DNA from: Dawidia soli
GTDB taxonomy: Bacteria; Bacteroidota; Bacteroidia; Cytophagales; Cyclobacteriaceae
Direction of reading: 5' to 3'
Assembly: GCF_018598185.1 (NCBI RefSeq)
Contig: NZ_JAHESC010000006.1
Coordinates: 1-64,000 of the forward strand
Length of the DNA stretch: 64,000 nt
Positions within the stretch are counted from its first letter, which is position 1. Every line of letters starts with the position of its first letter. The notes under the pieces were generated by a model. That model was not told the origin of the DNA, did not search any database, and was given only the letters and a program-made list of their open reading frames with translations. Below are positions 8,288-18,379 of the stretch, piece after piece. The position numbers and the translations under genes were made by a program.

Positions 8288-8638
8288 ATGGCAGGCAAGA
8301 ACAGAGAAAGACGTGCGAGAATCAAGGCTGGTGTTCGCAAGAAATTGAGCGGCACGACCGAGAGACCGAGATTATCCGTATTCAGAAGCAACCGCGGTCT
8401 GTATGTACAGATCATCGACGACCTGAAAGGGGTAACAGTGGTGGCAGCTTCTACCAGCGAGCTGGGTGAGAAGACGTCGTTGAACATCGAGAGCTCTAAG
8501 AGCGTAGGAAAGAAGATCGCCGAGAAGGCACTCTCCAACGGCATCGAGACGATCGTGTTTGACCGCAATGGATATTTGTATCACGGAAATATTAAAGCTT
8601 TGGCAGAAGGTGCCAGAGAAGGTGGTTTAAAATTCTAA
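8288..8638 (+). CDS. rplR: 50S ribosomal protein L18
   Basis: 116-residue L18, a 5S rRNA-binding protein of the central protuberance. The basic N terminus with [25 protein letters not shown], the [11 protein letters not shown] turn and the C-terminal [24 protein letters not shown] are canonical. It lies in the standard order between L6 and S5. Confidence 0.98.
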   Translation: MAGKNRERRARIKAGVRKKLSGTTERPRLSVFRSNRGLYVQIIDDLKGVTVVAASTSELGEKTSLNIESSKSVGKKIAEKALSNGIETIVFDRNGYLYHGNIKALAEGAREGGLKF

Positions 8639-8648
8639 GAACTGAAAT

Positions 8649-9167
8649 ATGTCAGTAAGCAATATTAGCACAGTAAAAGCCAGCGAGATCGATCTGAAGG
8701 AGCGCGTAGTAGCCATTGAGCGTGTTGCGAAAGTGGTGAAAGGCGGTCGCCGGTTCAGCTTCGCAGCGATCGTAGTAGTAGGAGATGGTAACGGTGTAGT
8801 AGGTTACGGCCTTGGTAAAGCCAACGAAGTAACCGATGCGATCACCAAAGGCATCGACGACGCGAAAAAGCACCTGGTGAAAGTTCCGATCATCAAAGGC
8901 ACTGTGCCGCACGAATCAATCGGCAAGTTCGGTGGTGGTTTCGTACTGCTGAAGCCTGCTTCGCCCGGTACGGGTGTTATCGCCGGTGGTGCGATGCGTG
9001 CTGTGCTGGAAAGCGCCGGTGTTCACAACGTATTGGCTAAGTCGAAAGGCTCGTCTAACCCGCACAACGTGGTGAAGGCAACTTTCAAAGCCCTTACCAC
9101 CATGCGCGACGCGTACACAGTGGCTAAGAACAGAGGTGTTTCATTGTCAAAAGTATTTAACGGCTAA
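8649..9167 (+). CDS. rpsE: 30S ribosomal protein S5
   Basis: 172-residue S5, which affects decoding fidelity at the mRNA entry. The dsRBD-like S5 N domain ([23 protein letters not shown], about 17-40) and the [12 protein letters not shown] and [21 protein letters not shown] motifs are present. The C domain ends [15 protein letters not shown]. Length is normal. It is five bases from the rpmD start. Confidence 0.98.
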   Translation: MSVSNISTVKASEIDLKERVVAIERVAKVVKGGRRFSFAAIVVVGDGNGVVGYGLGKANEVTDAITKGIDDAKKHLVKVPIIKGTVPHESIGKFGGGFVLLKPASPGTGVIAGGAMRAVLESAGVHNVLAKSKGSSNPHNVVKATFKALTTMRDAYTVAKNRGVSLSKVFNG

Positions 9168-9172
9168 GCGTC

Positions 9173-9352
9173 ATGGCAAAAGTACAGATCATTCAGACCC
9201 GTAGCATGATTAAAAGACCCGAGACGCAGCAACGCACGATGGTGGCGTTGGGCCTGGGCAGAATCAATAAGTCGGTAGAGGTGGAGTTCACTCCGCAGAT
9301 CGCTGGCATGGTTCGCAAAGTGAATCATTTGATCACCGTAAAAGAGCTGTAA
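9173..9352 (+). CDS. rpmD: 50S ribosomal protein L30
   Basis: A 59-codon gene, MAKVQIIQTRSMIKRPETQQ onward, ending VNHLITVKEL. It is a complete bacterial-type L30: conserved K-I-x-TRSxI start, LGLGRINKSVE in the middle and a VKHLI-like end. It fits exactly between rpsE and rplO, where rpmD is expected, with one base between its stop and the rplO start. It is easily missed because of its length. Confidence 0.96.
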   Translation: MAKVQIIQTRSMIKRPETQQRTMVALGLGRINKSVEVEFTPQIAGMVRKVNHLITVKEL

Positions 9353-9353
9353 G

Positions 9354-9800
9354 ATGAAGTTGCATACACTGAAACCTGCAGAAGGTTCAACAAAGACAAA
9401 TAAACGACTCGGTCGTGGTCAAGGCTCTGGCGGTAGCACCGCCGGTCGTGGTCACAAAGGTGCCCAGTCGCGTTCCGGCTACGCCAAGAAGTCGGGTTTT
9501 GAAGGTGGTCAGATGCCCCTCCAGCGCCGTGTTCCTAAATTCGGTTTTAAGAACAACAGCAAAGTATATTTCAAAGCCGTTAACCTCGACGTGCTCGAAG
9601 GTCTGGCAGCAAAAGCCAACGCTGGCTCACTGACGCTGCAAGTGCTGATCGAGAACGGTATCGTAGGCAAAAACGACAAGGTAAAAGTATTGGGCAGGGG
9701 TGAATTGAAGGCCAAGGTTACAGTGGAAGCTCACGCTTTCTCTACTGGGGCAACACAAGCTATTGAAAAGGCAGGCGGTACAGCCACAACGGTGAAATAA
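9354..9800 (+). CDS. rplO: 50S ribosomal protein L15
   Basis: 148-residue L15, a late-assembly large-subunit protein. The N-terminal part is a basic Gly-rich extension (RLGRGQGSGGSTAGRGHKGAQSRSG) that penetrates 23S rRNA, followed by GFEGGQMPLQRRVPKFGF. The C-terminal part is the globular domain (KVLGRGELKAKVTVEAHAFS). The stop overlaps the secY start as TAATG, linking L15 and SecY synthesis. Confidence 0.98.
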   Translation: MKLHTLKPAEGSTKTNKRLGRGQGSGGSTAGRGHKGAQSRSGYAKKSGFEGGQMPLQRRVPKFGFKNNSKVYFKAVNLDVLEGLAAKANAGSLTLQVLIENGIVGKNDKVKVLGRGELKAKVTVEAHAFSTGATQAIEKAGGTATTVK

Positions 9801-11116
9801 TGAAACGTTTCATTCAGACCATACGGAACATCTTCTCCATCGAAGACCTGAGGGTCAGGATCCTGAACACCATCGGGTTCCTCGTTATCTTCAGACTCGG
9901 GTCGTATATTGTTCTTCCGGGTATCAATCCGAACCTGTTGGACCGCGAGGCCAACAGTGGCGGCATTCTGGGATACCTGAATAACTTTTTGGGAGGTGCT
10001 TTCAGCAACGCATCGATCTTTGCACTGGGCATCATGCCGTACATTTCGGCATCCATTATCGTACAGCTTCTTACGTTCGCTGTACCCTATTTCCAGAAGC
10101 TGCAAAAAGAAGGTGAGTCTGGTCGGAAACGTCTCAATCAGTTGACCCGCGTGTTGACGATCTTCATTACGATCTTCCAAGGCTATAGCTACCTGAAAGG
10201 TACCATCGACCCGGCCGTTATCATGACGCCCGGTGTTATGTTCTATGTCACTTCGCTTGTTCTGATCATCGCCGGTACCATGTTCTGTATGTGGCTTGGC
10301 GAGCGGATCACGGACAAAGGTATCGGTAACGGTATCTCCATGCTAATCATGATCGGCATCGTATCGCGTCTCCCGCTGGCCCTGGCTGCCGAGGTGAGCG
10401 ACAAGTTTCCGGGCAAAGCGATCTTCTTTATTATCGAGCTGTTCGCCCTGTTCGGTATCGTAGTAGCGGTCATCGCCCTGACACAGGCTACCCGTCGTAT
10501 TCCGATCCAGTATGCCAAGCAGGTGATCGGCAACAAACTGTACGGTGGTAAGCGCGACTTTATTCCGCTGAAGCTGAACTCAGCCGGTGTTATGCCGATC
10601 ATCTTTGCGCAAGCGCTGATGTTCATTCCGGCACTGGTAGCCGGCATCTGGAGCGACAGCGACCTGGGTGCTTACATCGGTTCGACATTCTCGGATCCGT
10701 ATTCATGGCAATACAGCCTCGTGTTTGCGCTCATGATCCTGATCTTTACATTCTTCTATACGGCAATCACGATCAACTCGAACGACATTGCCGATAACCT
10801 GAAACGAAACGGCGGTTTTATTCCCGGTGTAAAACCCGGTAAACAAACGGCTGATTTTATAGACACCGTGTTATCACGGATCACGTTGCCTGGCGCGTTA
10901 TTCCTGGCCGCGATTGCAGTACTGCCGGCGTTTGCCGTGCGCGCTGGCGTGGGACAGAACTTCGCACAGTTCTTTGGCGGCACGTCGCTGTTGATCCTGG
11001 TGGGGGTTGTACTCGATACACTCCAACAGATCGAAAGCTACCTGCTGATGAGACACTACGAAGGTATGATGAAGTCGGGCCGCGTGAAAGGACGTTCTCA
11101 ATTTGCTGCGGCTTAA
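9800..11116 (+). CDS. secY: preprotein translocase subunit SecY
   Basis: 438-residue inner-membrane channel of the Sec pathway. Ten membrane segments can be recognised; the first follows FIQTIRNIFSIEDLRVRI, and the plug/TM2 region contains FALGIMPYISASIIVQLL. Cytoplasmic loops contacting SecA and ribosomes include GKRDFIPLKLNSAGVMPIIFA and NLKRNGGFIPGVKPGKQT. It is coupled to rplO by TAATG and followed after eight bases by map. All envelope and secreted proteins of the window depend on this channel. Confidence 0.99.
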   Translation: MKRFIQTIRNIFSIEDLRVRILNTIGFLVIFRLGSYIVLPGINPNLLDREANSGGILGYLNNFLGGAFSNASIFALGIMPYISASIIVQLLTFAVPYFQKLQKEGESGRKRLNQLTRVLTIFITIFQGYSYLKGTIDPAVIMTPGVMFYVTSLVLIIAGTMFCMWLGERITDKGIGNGISMLIMIGIVSRLPLALAAEVSDKFPGKAIFFIIELFALFGIVVAVIALTQATRRIPIQYAKQVIGNKLYGGKRDFIPLKLNSAGVMPIIFAQALMFIPALVAGIWSDSDLGAYIGSTFSDPYSWQYSLVFALMILIFTFFYTAITINSNDIADNLKRNGGFIPGVKPGKQTADFIDTVLSRITLPGALFLAAIAVLPAFAVRAGVGQNFAQFFGGTSLLILVGVVLDTLQQIESYLLMRHYEGMMKSGRVKGRSQFAAA

Positions 11117-11124
11117 CAAGCTGG

Positions 11125-11937
11125 ATGGTTAATTTAAAGACTGAAGAGGACCTCATCAAGATTCGTGAAAGCGCCCAGATCCTGGGAAAAGCGCACGGAG
11201 AAGTGGCCAAGCTGATAAAGCCTGGAGTGAAGACCTCGATGTTGGATAAAGTAGCCGAAGAGTATATACGCGACCAGGGTGGTGTTCCGTCATTCAAGAA
11301 CTACCATGGTTTTCCTGCCTCACTCTGCATCTCGGTAAACGAGGTGGTGGTGCATGGGTTCCCGGGGAACTATGAATTACGCGAAACGGACGTGATCTCT
11401 GTCGATTGCGGTGTATATTACAAAGGCTTTCACAGCGACTCGGCCTACACGTATCCCCTTGAAGGGGCGAAGCCGGAAACATTGCTGCTGCTGGAGCGCA
11501 CGTTGGATTCCCTGTACAAGGGCATCGACGAAGCAAAGGCCGGTAACCGGATCGGAGATGTGGCCTCGGCCATTCAGACCTACGTAGAGAGCTTCGGCTA
11601 CGGCGTTGTTCGCGAGCTGGTGGGACACGGAGTAGGGAAGAGCCTTCACGAAGACCCGGAGGTGCCAAACTATGGCAAGCGGGGTAAAGGTGTGAAGATC
11701 GTGCCCGGGATGGTGTTTGCGATAGAGCCCATGATCAACCTCGGTACCAAGAACGTGGTACAGGAGCGCGATGGATGGACGATCCGGACAGCTGACAGAA
11801 AGCCTTCGGCGCATTTCGAGCATACGATAGCCGTGCATGAGGACAGAACGGAGATATTGACGACGCACGAATATATAGAAGCAAATTATACCTATAAGTG
11901 GCGAAACAAAAGTCAATTGAGCAAGATGGTACTATAA
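11125..11937 (+). CDS. map: type I methionine aminopeptidase
   Basis: 270-residue cytosolic enzyme that removes the initiator methionine. The five metal ligands are visible: two Asp in [20 protein letters not shown], His in [15 protein letters not shown], Glu in VFAIEPM and Glu near the C terminus ([11 protein letters not shown]). The substrate-pocket segment [17 protein letters not shown] is also present. It has no N-terminal extension, as in E. coli. The last 40 bases overlap infA in another frame, so its final 13 residues (from about YTYKWRNK) share DNA with the infA start. Confidence 0.97.
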   Translation: MVNLKTEEDLIKIRESAQILGKAHGEVAKLIKPGVKTSMLDKVAEEYIRDQGGVPSFKNYHGFPASLCISVNEVVVHGFPGNYELRETDVISVDCGVYYKGFHSDSAYTYPLEGAKPETLLLLERTLDSLYKGIDEAKAGNRIGDVASAIQTYVESFGYGVVRELVGHGVGKSLHEDPEVPNYGKRGKGVKIVPGMVFAIEPMINLGTKNVVQERDGWTIRTADRKPSAHFEHTIAVHEDRTEILTTHEYIEANYTYKWRNKSQLSKMVL

Positions 11938-12116
11938 GCGAAGCATTGTCGAACGCAATGTTTCGGGTACAGTTAGAAAATGGGCATGAAGTGTTAGCCC
12001 ATATATCTGGGAAAATGCGGATGCACTATATCCGGATCTTACCAGGCGACAGAGTACGATTGGAAATGTCACCGTACGATTTGACAAAAGGAAGAATTGT
12101 ATTCAGATACAAGTAG
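11898..12116 (+). CDS. infA: translation initiation factor IF-1 (GTG start)
   Basis: 72-residue IF-1, an S1-like OB fold that blocks the A site during initiation. The sequence [56 protein letters not shown] and KGRIVFRYK is canonical over its entire length. The only start giving the conserved N terminus is GTG, located inside the end of map (40-base overlap). No alternative ATG keeps the conserved MAK(Q/E) beginning, so the GTG is well supported. Confidence 0.97.
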   Translation: MAKQKSIEQDGTISEALSNAMFRVQLENGHEVLAHISGKMRMHYIRILPGDRVRLEMSPYDLTKGRIVFRYK

Positions 12117-12130
12117 AACTATAGAACGAC

Positions 12131-12247
12131 ATGAAAGTTAAAGCATCCATCAAGAAGCGTAGCGCTGACTGCAAGATCATCAGACGTAACGGTAAACTGT
12201 ATGTGATCAACAAGAAAAATCCCCGGTATAAGCAGAGACAAGGCTAA
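12131..12247 (+). CDS. rpmJ: 50S ribosomal protein L36, zinc-free form
   Basis: A 38-codon gene beginning [19 protein letters not shown] and ending NPRYKQRQG, matching L36 end to end. Of the usual zinc ligands (three Cys and one His) only one Cys, residue 14, remains; the others are Ser, Asn and Tyr. This zinc-independent version is common in Bacteroidota. It sits between infA and rpsM, its standard place. Confidence 0.96.
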   Translation: MKVKASIKKRSADCKIIRRNGKLYVINKKNPRYKQRQG

Positions 12248-12305
12248 TCGGGCGATGGTCGCATAGACAAAAGAAACGCATAACAGATAACGATAAATCA
12301 TACAA

Positions 12306-12686
12306 ATGGCACGTATAGCAGGTGTAGATATTCCTGATAACAAGCGCGGCGAAATTAGCCTTACCTATATTTTTGGTATTGGTCGCCAGTCGGCTCAAAA
12401 TATCCTTGCCGAAGCCGGGATCAATCCGGACAAGAAGGTAAAGGAATGGAACGATGAGGAGTCAAACGCAGTCCGTTCGATCATCGCGGAGAAGTTCCGG
12501 ATCGAAGGTGTTCTCAAGTCTGAGATCCAGCTGAACATCAAGCGTCTGATGGACATCGGATGTTATCGTGGACTCCGTCACCGCAAGGGCCTGCCCGTGC
12601 GTGGACAAACTACCAAGAACAACGCCCGTACCCGGAAAGGTAAGCGTAAGACGGTAGCGAACAAGAAGAAGGCAACTAAAGGGTAA
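12306..12686 (+). CDS. rpsM: 30S ribosomal protein S13
   Basis: 126-residue S13, a head protein bridging to the large subunit and contacting P-site tRNA. It opens [26 protein letters not shown] and includes the [27 protein letters not shown] motif, then a lysine-rich tail ([14 protein letters not shown]). It begins the alpha-operon part of the cluster; 58 bases separate it from rpmJ. Confidence 0.98.
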   Translation: MARIAGVDIPDNKRGEISLTYIFGIGRQSAQNILAEAGINPDKKVKEWNDEESNAVRSIIAEKFRIEGVLKSEIQLNIKRLMDIGCYRGLRHRKGLPVRGQTTKNNARTRKGKRKTVANKKKATKG

Positions 12687-12705
12687 TAGGTAAACTTTTC
12701 GATAC

Positions 12706-13104
12706 ATGGCAACTGCTGACAAAAGAAAAGATAAAGCAAAAAAGAGAGTCGTAAACGTTGAGGCCGTAGGACAGGTGCACATCCGTGCTACGTTCAACAA
12801 CGTGATCATCTCGGTAACGAATACAACCGGCCAGGTAATCTCCTGGGCATCTGCCGGTAAGATGGGCTTCAAAGGCTCGAAGAAGAACACGCCGTATGCT
12901 GCTCAGACAGCCGCACAGGACTGCGCCGGCAAGGCATTCGAACTGGGTCTTCGCAAGGTAGAAGTGTTCGTAAAAGGTCCGGGTGCAGGTCGCGAGTCGG
13001 CTATCCGGACCATCCAGAACGCCGGTATCGAAGTAACGGCCATCCGCGACGTAACGCCGCTGCCGCACAACGGTTGCCGCCCTCCCAAGAAAAGAAGAGT
13101 TTAA
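12706..13104 (+). CDS. rpsK: 30S ribosomal protein S11
   Basis: 132-residue S11, a platform protein at the Shine-Dalgarno cleft. Conserved stretches are [62 protein letters not shown] and the C-terminal [18 protein letters not shown]. The N-terminal 20 residues are Lys-rich and variable. In Bacteroidota ribosomes the anti-SD end of 16S rRNA is reported to be sequestered near S11, bS21 and bS18, which fits the lack of SD sites here. Confidence 0.98.
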   Translation: MATADKRKDKAKKRVVNVEAVGQVHIRATFNNVIISVTNTTGQVISWASAGKMGFKGSKKNTPYAAQTAAQDCAGKAFELGLRKVEVFVKGPGAGRESAIRTIQNAGIEVTAIRDVTPLPHNGCRPPKKRRV

Positions 13105-13122
13105 TTTTTAACTGATGATTTA

Positions 13123-13159
13123 GGCCGACGGGACCCCGGAAGACCGGACACTGTCGGCC
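13123..13159. other. hairpin in the leader of rpsD
   Basis: A perfect 7-bp stem GGCCGAC/GTCGGCC (13123-13129 with 13153-13159) encloses a loop that can itself pair through CCGG/CCGG. It occupies most of the 79-base rpsK-rpsD gap and has no T run. S4 is the autogenous repressor of the alpha operon in E. coli, so a protein-binding element is plausible but not shown. Confidence 0.5.
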
Positions 13160-13183
13160 CAAGTTTAAATCAATCTATACAGA

Positions 13184-13789
13184 ATGGCACGATATACAGG
13201 CCCCAAAGTAAGAATCTCCCGTCGTTTCAACGAGCCTATCCTTGGCGACAACAAAGCGCTTCAAAAGAAAAACTATGCTCCCGGTCAGCACGGCCGTGGC
13301 AAGAAGCGCAAGCAATCAGAATATGCTACACAGCTGGCCGAGAAGCAAAAAGCAAAATACATCTACGGTCTGCTCGAGAGACAGTTCTCGAAACTGTTTG
13401 ACGCGGCAACCCGTAAAAAAGGTGTTACAGGTGAAGTGTTGCTGCAGCTCCTGGAGTCGCGGTTGGACAACACCGTATACCGTTTAGGCATTGCCCCGAC
13501 GCGCCGCGCGGCACGTCAGCTGGTATTGCACAAGCATATCCTGGTGAATGGCGAAGTGGTGAACATTGCATCATACGCCCTGAAACCTGGCGACCTGGTG
13601 GGTGTTCGCGAGCGTTCCAAGTCCTTGGAAGTGATCGTGGATAGCCTTTCCCTGGGCAGCGCCAAAAAGTACAACTGGTTGGAGTGGGATAACAGCGAAA
13701 TGGTTGGTAAGATCATCAATCTGCCGCCGCGCGAGGACATCCCCGAAAACGTCAACGAGCAATTGATCGTTGAATTGTACTCGAAGTAA
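13184..13789 (+). CDS. rpsD: 30S ribosomal protein S4
   Basis: 201-residue S4, a primary 16S rRNA binder at the mRNA entry. [21 protein letters not shown] and the [16 protein letters not shown] motif precede the S4 RNA-binding domain ([34 protein letters not shown], about 90-125). The long zinc-free N-terminal domain is used. A structured leader precedes it; S4 is a known operon autoregulator in other bacteria. Confidence 0.98.
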   Translation: MARYTGPKVRISRRFNEPILGDNKALQKKNYAPGQHGRGKKRKQSEYATQLAEKQKAKYIYGLLERQFSKLFDAATRKKGVTGEVLLQLLESRLDNTVYRLGIAPTRRAARQLVLHKHILVNGEVVNIASYALKPGDLVGVRERSKSLEVIVDSLSLGSAKKYNWLEWDNSEMVGKIINLPPREDIPENVNEQLIVELYSK

Positions 13790-13821
13790 TAAGAACAGTA
13801 GTTAATCAACTCACTTACACT

Positions 13822-14811
13822 ATGTCAATATTAGCATTTCAAATGCCAGAGAAGGTTGTAATGGAAAAGTCTGATGATTTTCATGGACTCTTCACATTCA
13901 AGCCTCTGGAAAAAGGATATGGAGTTACGATTGGCAATGCGCTGAGAAGAATTCTGTTGTCCTCTCTGGAAGGTTATGCCATCACCGGGATCAAGGTCCC
14001 CGGCGTATTGCATGAATTTTCTACCATTGAAGGTGTAGTAGAGGATGTGGCCGAAATCATCCTGAACCTGAAAATGGTTCGTTTCAAGAAGGTTGCTGAT
14101 AATTTTGACAATAAGATCACTGTAAATATCAAGAAGCAAAAGCAGTTCAAGGCTGGCGACGTTGCCAAGTTCACTTCTGCTTTTGAGATCCTGAATCCGG
14201 ATCATGTTATCTGCAACCTGGATGAGACTGCGCATTTCGAGATCGAACTGACGATCGAGAAAGGCCGTGGATACCTTCCTGCGGAAGAAAACAAGCCGTC
14301 GGAGCAAGTATTCGGTTTCATTCCGATTGACGCCATCTTCACACCGATCAAGAACGTGAAGTATAGCGTAGAAAACACCCGCGTAGAGCAAAAGACCGAC
14401 TACGAAAAACTGGTTGTTGATATCGAGACAGACGGCTCTATCCACCCTGAGAAGGCGCTGGAAGGTGCTGCGTACATCCTGATCAAACACTTCGCCCTGT
14501 TCTCTGACAAGTCGATGGAGCTTGAAACGGGTAAGGATGCGGAAGTGGAGCAGGTAGACGAAGAGATGCTGCATATGCGCAAGCTCCTCAAGACGCCGCT
14601 GCACGACCTGGATCTGTCGGTACGCGCGTACAACTGCTTAAAGGCAGCTGACGTGAAGACGCTGGGCGACCTGGTACAACTGGAGATCTCGGACATGATG
14701 AAGTTCCGGAACTTCGGTAAGAAGTCGCTCGCTGAATTGGAACAACTCGTAGCGGAAAAGAACCTTACCTTCGGTATGGATCTGGCTAAGTATAAACTTG
14801 AAGAAGACTAA
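13822..14811 (+). CDS. rpoA: RNA polymerase alpha subunit
   Basis: 329-residue alpha subunit. The N-terminal assembly domain (about 20-235) has the typical [23 protein letters not shown] dimer motif. The C-terminal domain (about 255-320; [23 protein letters not shown] and [13 protein letters not shown]) binds UP elements and activators. The linker is acidic ([10 protein letters not shown]). Synthesis is linked with ribosomal proteins in the same operon, as in most bacteria. Confidence 0.99.
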   Translation: MSILAFQMPEKVVMEKSDDFHGLFTFKPLEKGYGVTIGNALRRILLSSLEGYAITGIKVPGVLHEFSTIEGVVEDVAEIILNLKMVRFKKVADNFDNKITVNIKKQKQFKAGDVAKFTSAFEILNPDHVICNLDETAHFEIELTIEKGRGYLPAEENKPSEQVFGFIPIDAIFTPIKNVKYSVENTRVEQKTDYEKLVVDIETDGSIHPEKALEGAAYILIKHFALFSDKSMELETGKDAEVEQVDEEMLHMRKLLKTPLHDLDLSVRAYNCLKAADVKTLGDLVQLEISDMMKFRNFGKKSLAELEQLVAEKNLTFGMDLAKYKLEED

Positions 14812-14816
14812 GAACA

Positions 14817-15353
14817 ATGAGACACGGTAGAAAAGTCAACCATTTAGGACGGACAAAGTCGCACCGCGATGCTTTGCTTTCTAACATGGCATCGTCGCTG
14901 ATCCTGAATAAGCGGATCACAACGACAGTTGCGAAAGCCAAAGCGCTTAGAAAATATGTAGAGCCCCTGCTGACCAAGGGCAAAGACGATACAACACACT
15001 CTCGCAGAACGGTATTCTCTTACCTGCAAAACAAAGAGTCTGTAAAGGCTCTGTTCGGCGAGGTTGCCGGCAAGATCTCCGACCGTCCGGGTGGTTACAC
15101 CCGCATCATCAAACTGGGTGACGTACGGGTTGGTGACAACGCGGAAATGTGCCTCATCGAACTGGTAGACTTCAATACGCTGTACACCAAGGAAGGTGGC
15201 GCGAAGAAGGCGAAGACCCGTCGCAGCCGTCGTGCGGGTGGCAAGAAGGCTGAAGGTGCCGAGGCTGCTGCCGAAGGCGCTGTAGAAGCTGCTGAAACAG
15301 CTGAGAAGCCGAAGAAAACAAGAAAACCTGCCGCCAAAAAGGACAAGGAATAG
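14817..15353 (+). CDS. rplQ: 50S ribosomal protein L17 with Ala/Lys/Glu tail
   Basis: 178-residue L17. The core (about 1-128) shows [39 protein letters not shown] and [26 protein letters not shown]. The last 50 or so residues are a low-complexity tail rich in Ala, Glu and Lys that E. coli L17 (127 residues) lacks; such tails are frequent in Bacteroidota. It is the final gene of the operon, followed by a strong terminator. Confidence 0.97.
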   Translation: MRHGRKVNHLGRTKSHRDALLSNMASSLILNKRITTTVAKAKALRKYVEPLLTKGKDDTTHSRRTVFSYLQNKESVKALFGEVAGKISDRPGGYTRIIKLGDVRVGDNAEMCLIELVDFNTLYTKEGGAKKAKTRRSRRAGGKKAEGAEAAAEGAVEAAETAEKPKKTRKPAAKKDKE

Positions 15354-15372
15354 TGTTTGAGAATCTCATATC

Positions 15373-15409
15373 AAAAAGGGATTGGACGAAAGTTCAATCC
15401 CTTTTTTTT
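15373..15409 (+). terminator. strong terminator of the ribosomal operon
   Basis: AAAAAGGGATTGGAC pairs with GTTCAATCCCTTTTT around a GAAA tetraloop (one G-U pair), continuing into a run of eight T. This is a textbook intrinsic terminator about 20 bases after the rplQ stop. Confidence 0.9.
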
Positions 15410-15479
15410 GCCTGTGCAATCCCCCGGAGGAGTGCGCGGGAGCCGTTTTCCGGCCCTGGAACTTATACCGCAATTTTGT

Positions 15480-15503
15480 GTTTTAATCAGGGTTTTAATC
15501 AGG
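15480..15503. repeat. exact 12-bp tandem duplication upstream of carA
   Basis: GTTTTAATCAGG occurs twice without gap, ending 10 bases before the candidate -7 box of carA. It could be a doubled regulator site or a slippage product; nothing else supports either view. Confidence 0.75.
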
Positions 15504-15513
15504 ATTTCTAACG

Positions 15514-15521
15514 TATTTTTG
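15514..15521 (+). promoter_or_regulatory. candidate carA promoter, -7 box TATTTTTG
   Basis: TATTTTTG fits TAnnTTTG and ends eight bases before the ATG of carA. The expected transcription start is then at or next to that ATG, implying a leaderless or nearly leaderless mRNA. No clear -33 TTTG is found at the normal distance; the 12-bp repeat lies there instead. Confidence 0.45.
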
Positions 15522-15529
15522 TGACCGCA

Positions 15530-16639
15530 ATGCAGAAAAAAGCTTATTTACTTCTCGAAGACGGCCTCTTGATCGAAGGGACCGCCATTGGAAAGACCGG
15601 CACGACCGGCGGGGAAATCTGTTTTAATACGGGAATGACCGGCTACCAGGAGATCTACCCCGATCCGTCCTACTACGGCCAGATCATTGTAAACACGACG
15701 GCGCACATCGGTAACTACGGTGCGGTGGACGCCGAACAGGAATCCGGCAACCCGCAGATCGCCGGCCTGGTCGTAAACGACTACGCGAAAGAATTCAGCC
15801 GCAAGTCGGCGCAGGAGAGCCTTCAGGCCTACCTGGAGCGTACCAACGTGGTGGGCATCGCCGATGTCGACACCCGCATGCTGGTGCGGTATATCCGCAG
15901 CAAAGGCGCTATGAATGCCCTCATCTCGTCGGAGCTTACGCCTGACCAGATGCGCGCCGAGATCCGCAAGGTGCCGTCGATGGACGGCCTCGAGCTTTCG
16001 TCGCGGGTAACGACAAAAGAGCCCTACTTTGCCGGCTCGCCGGACGCGCCCATCCGCGTAGCGGTGCTGGATCTGGGGATCAAGCGCAGCATCGTAGAGA
16101 ACATGGCGTCGCGCGGCTGCTATTGCAAAGTATTTCCGGCCAAGACTGCGTTCGAAGAGCTGGCGGCCTTTAAGCCTCACGGATATTTTATCTCCAACGG
16201 CCCCGGCGACCCGTCGGCCATGCCTTACGCGGTGGAAACCGTAAAGAAGGCGCTGGCTACCGACAAGCCGCTGTTCGGCATCTGCCTGGGACACCAGCTG
16301 CTGGCCCTGGCTTGCGGGATTTCTACCTATAAAATGCACCACGGCCACCGCGGGCTGAACCACCCGGTGAAGAACTTACTGACAGGCAAAGGCGAGATGA
16401 CGTCGCAGAACCACGGCTTTGCGGTAAGCGAAAAGGACATCGAAAAGAATCCCAACGTAGAGGTGACGCACCTCCACCTGAACGACAATACCATCATGGG
16501 TATCCGTCTGAAAGATAAAAAGGCCTTTTCGGTGCAATATCACCCGGAAGCGTCGCCGGGCCCCCACGACTCGCGCTACCTGTTCGATCAGTTCCTGGAG
16601 CTGATCCGCAGCGATGTGCAAGAGCCGGCGGCGGTATAA
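15530..16639 (+). CDS. carA: carbamoyl-phosphate synthase small (glutaminase) subunit
   Basis: Supplies ammonia from glutamine to CarB for pyrimidine and arginine synthesis in the cytosol. About 369 residues: an N-terminal CPSase_sm domain (AYLLLEDGLLIEGTAIG... GMTGYQEIYPDPSYYGQI) and a class I glutamine amidotransferase domain with the nucleophile in FGICLGHQLLAL and the His/Glu pair in QYHPEASPGPHDS. An in-frame GTG nine bases upstream overlaps the -7-like box, so the ATG is preferred. carB is not adjacent. The order rplQ-carA-eno resembles that of other Bacteroidota. Confidence 0.95.
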   Translation: MQKKAYLLLEDGLLIEGTAIGKTGTTGGEICFNTGMTGYQEIYPDPSYYGQIIVNTTAHIGNYGAVDAEQESGNPQIAGLVVNDYAKEFSRKSAQESLQAYLERTNVVGIADVDTRMLVRYIRSKGAMNALISSELTPDQMRAEIRKVPSMDGLELSSRVTTKEPYFAGSPDAPIRVAVLDLGIKRSIVENMASRGCYCKVFPAKTAFEELAAFKPHGYFISNGPGDPSAMPYAVETVKKALATDKPLFGICLGHQLLALACGISTYKMHHGHRGLNHPVKNLLTGKGEMTSQNHGFAVSEKDIEKNPNVEVTHLHLNDNTIMGIRLKDKKAFSVQYHPEASPGPHDSRYLFDQFLELIRSDVQEPAAV

Positions 16640-16668
16640 TGGAACAATCCTTAACTATAAATTTTTAA

Positions 16669-17952
<1,284 letters not shown>

Positions 17953-17972
17953 GGCTTAAACGCCGTATACAT

Positions 17973-18004
17973 AAAAGCCAGGACAACATGTTCTGGCTTT
18001 TTTT
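17973..18004 (+). terminator. terminator after eno
   Basis: AAAAGCCAGGAC pairs with GTTCTGGCTTTT (one G-U pair), ending in seven T. It separates eno from the division gene downstream. A TTGAC...TATCTTAG pair (18030-18058) could be a weak promoter for the next gene. Confidence 0.85.
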
Positions 18005-18077
18005 CGTTATACCGGTAATTACCGGGAAATTGACAAATCACTTTTTTCTCTATCTTAGTACTACTTTTTAAACTGCT

Positions 18078-18371
18078 ATGTTCAAGAAACTACCCAAGTC
18101 GTTCCGGAACTTTTACTTTTTGACGGCGTTCATCTTCCTGCTGTGGATGCTGGCGCTGGACTCGAACAACCTCATCACCCGTTTCCAGATGTCGTCTAAG
18201 CTGCGGTCGCTGGAAAACGAAAAAGAATACTACGAGGAGAAGATCGAGGAGGTACGGAAGGACCATGACGAGCTTTTTGGCGACCGCGAGTCGATCGAGA
18301 AGTTTGCCCGCGAAAAGTATCTGATGAAAAAGAAGACGGAAGATATTTTTATTGTAGAAGAACAAGATTGA
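18078..18371 (+). CDS. FtsB/DivIC-like septum formation initiator
   Basis: 97-residue bitopic membrane protein. A short basic cytoplasmic end (MFKKLPKSFRN) is followed by one membrane helix (FYFLTAFIFLLWMLAL, about 12-28). A coiled coil (about 40-72; LRSLENEKEYYEEKIEEVRKDHDEL) precedes the family-typical ESIEKFAREKYLMKKKTEDIFIV end. In other bacteria FtsB/DivIC bridges FtsL and FtsQ in the divisome. Position behind eno is the classic ftsB context in many phyla. Assignment to the family is secure; the precise name is not. Confidence 0.88.
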   Translation: MFKKLPKSFRNFYFLTAFIFLLWMLALDSNNLITRFQMSSKLRSLENEKEYYEEKIEEVRKDHDELFGDRESIEKFAREKYLMKKKTEDIFIVEEQD

Positions 18372-18379
18372 ATGCCTGT

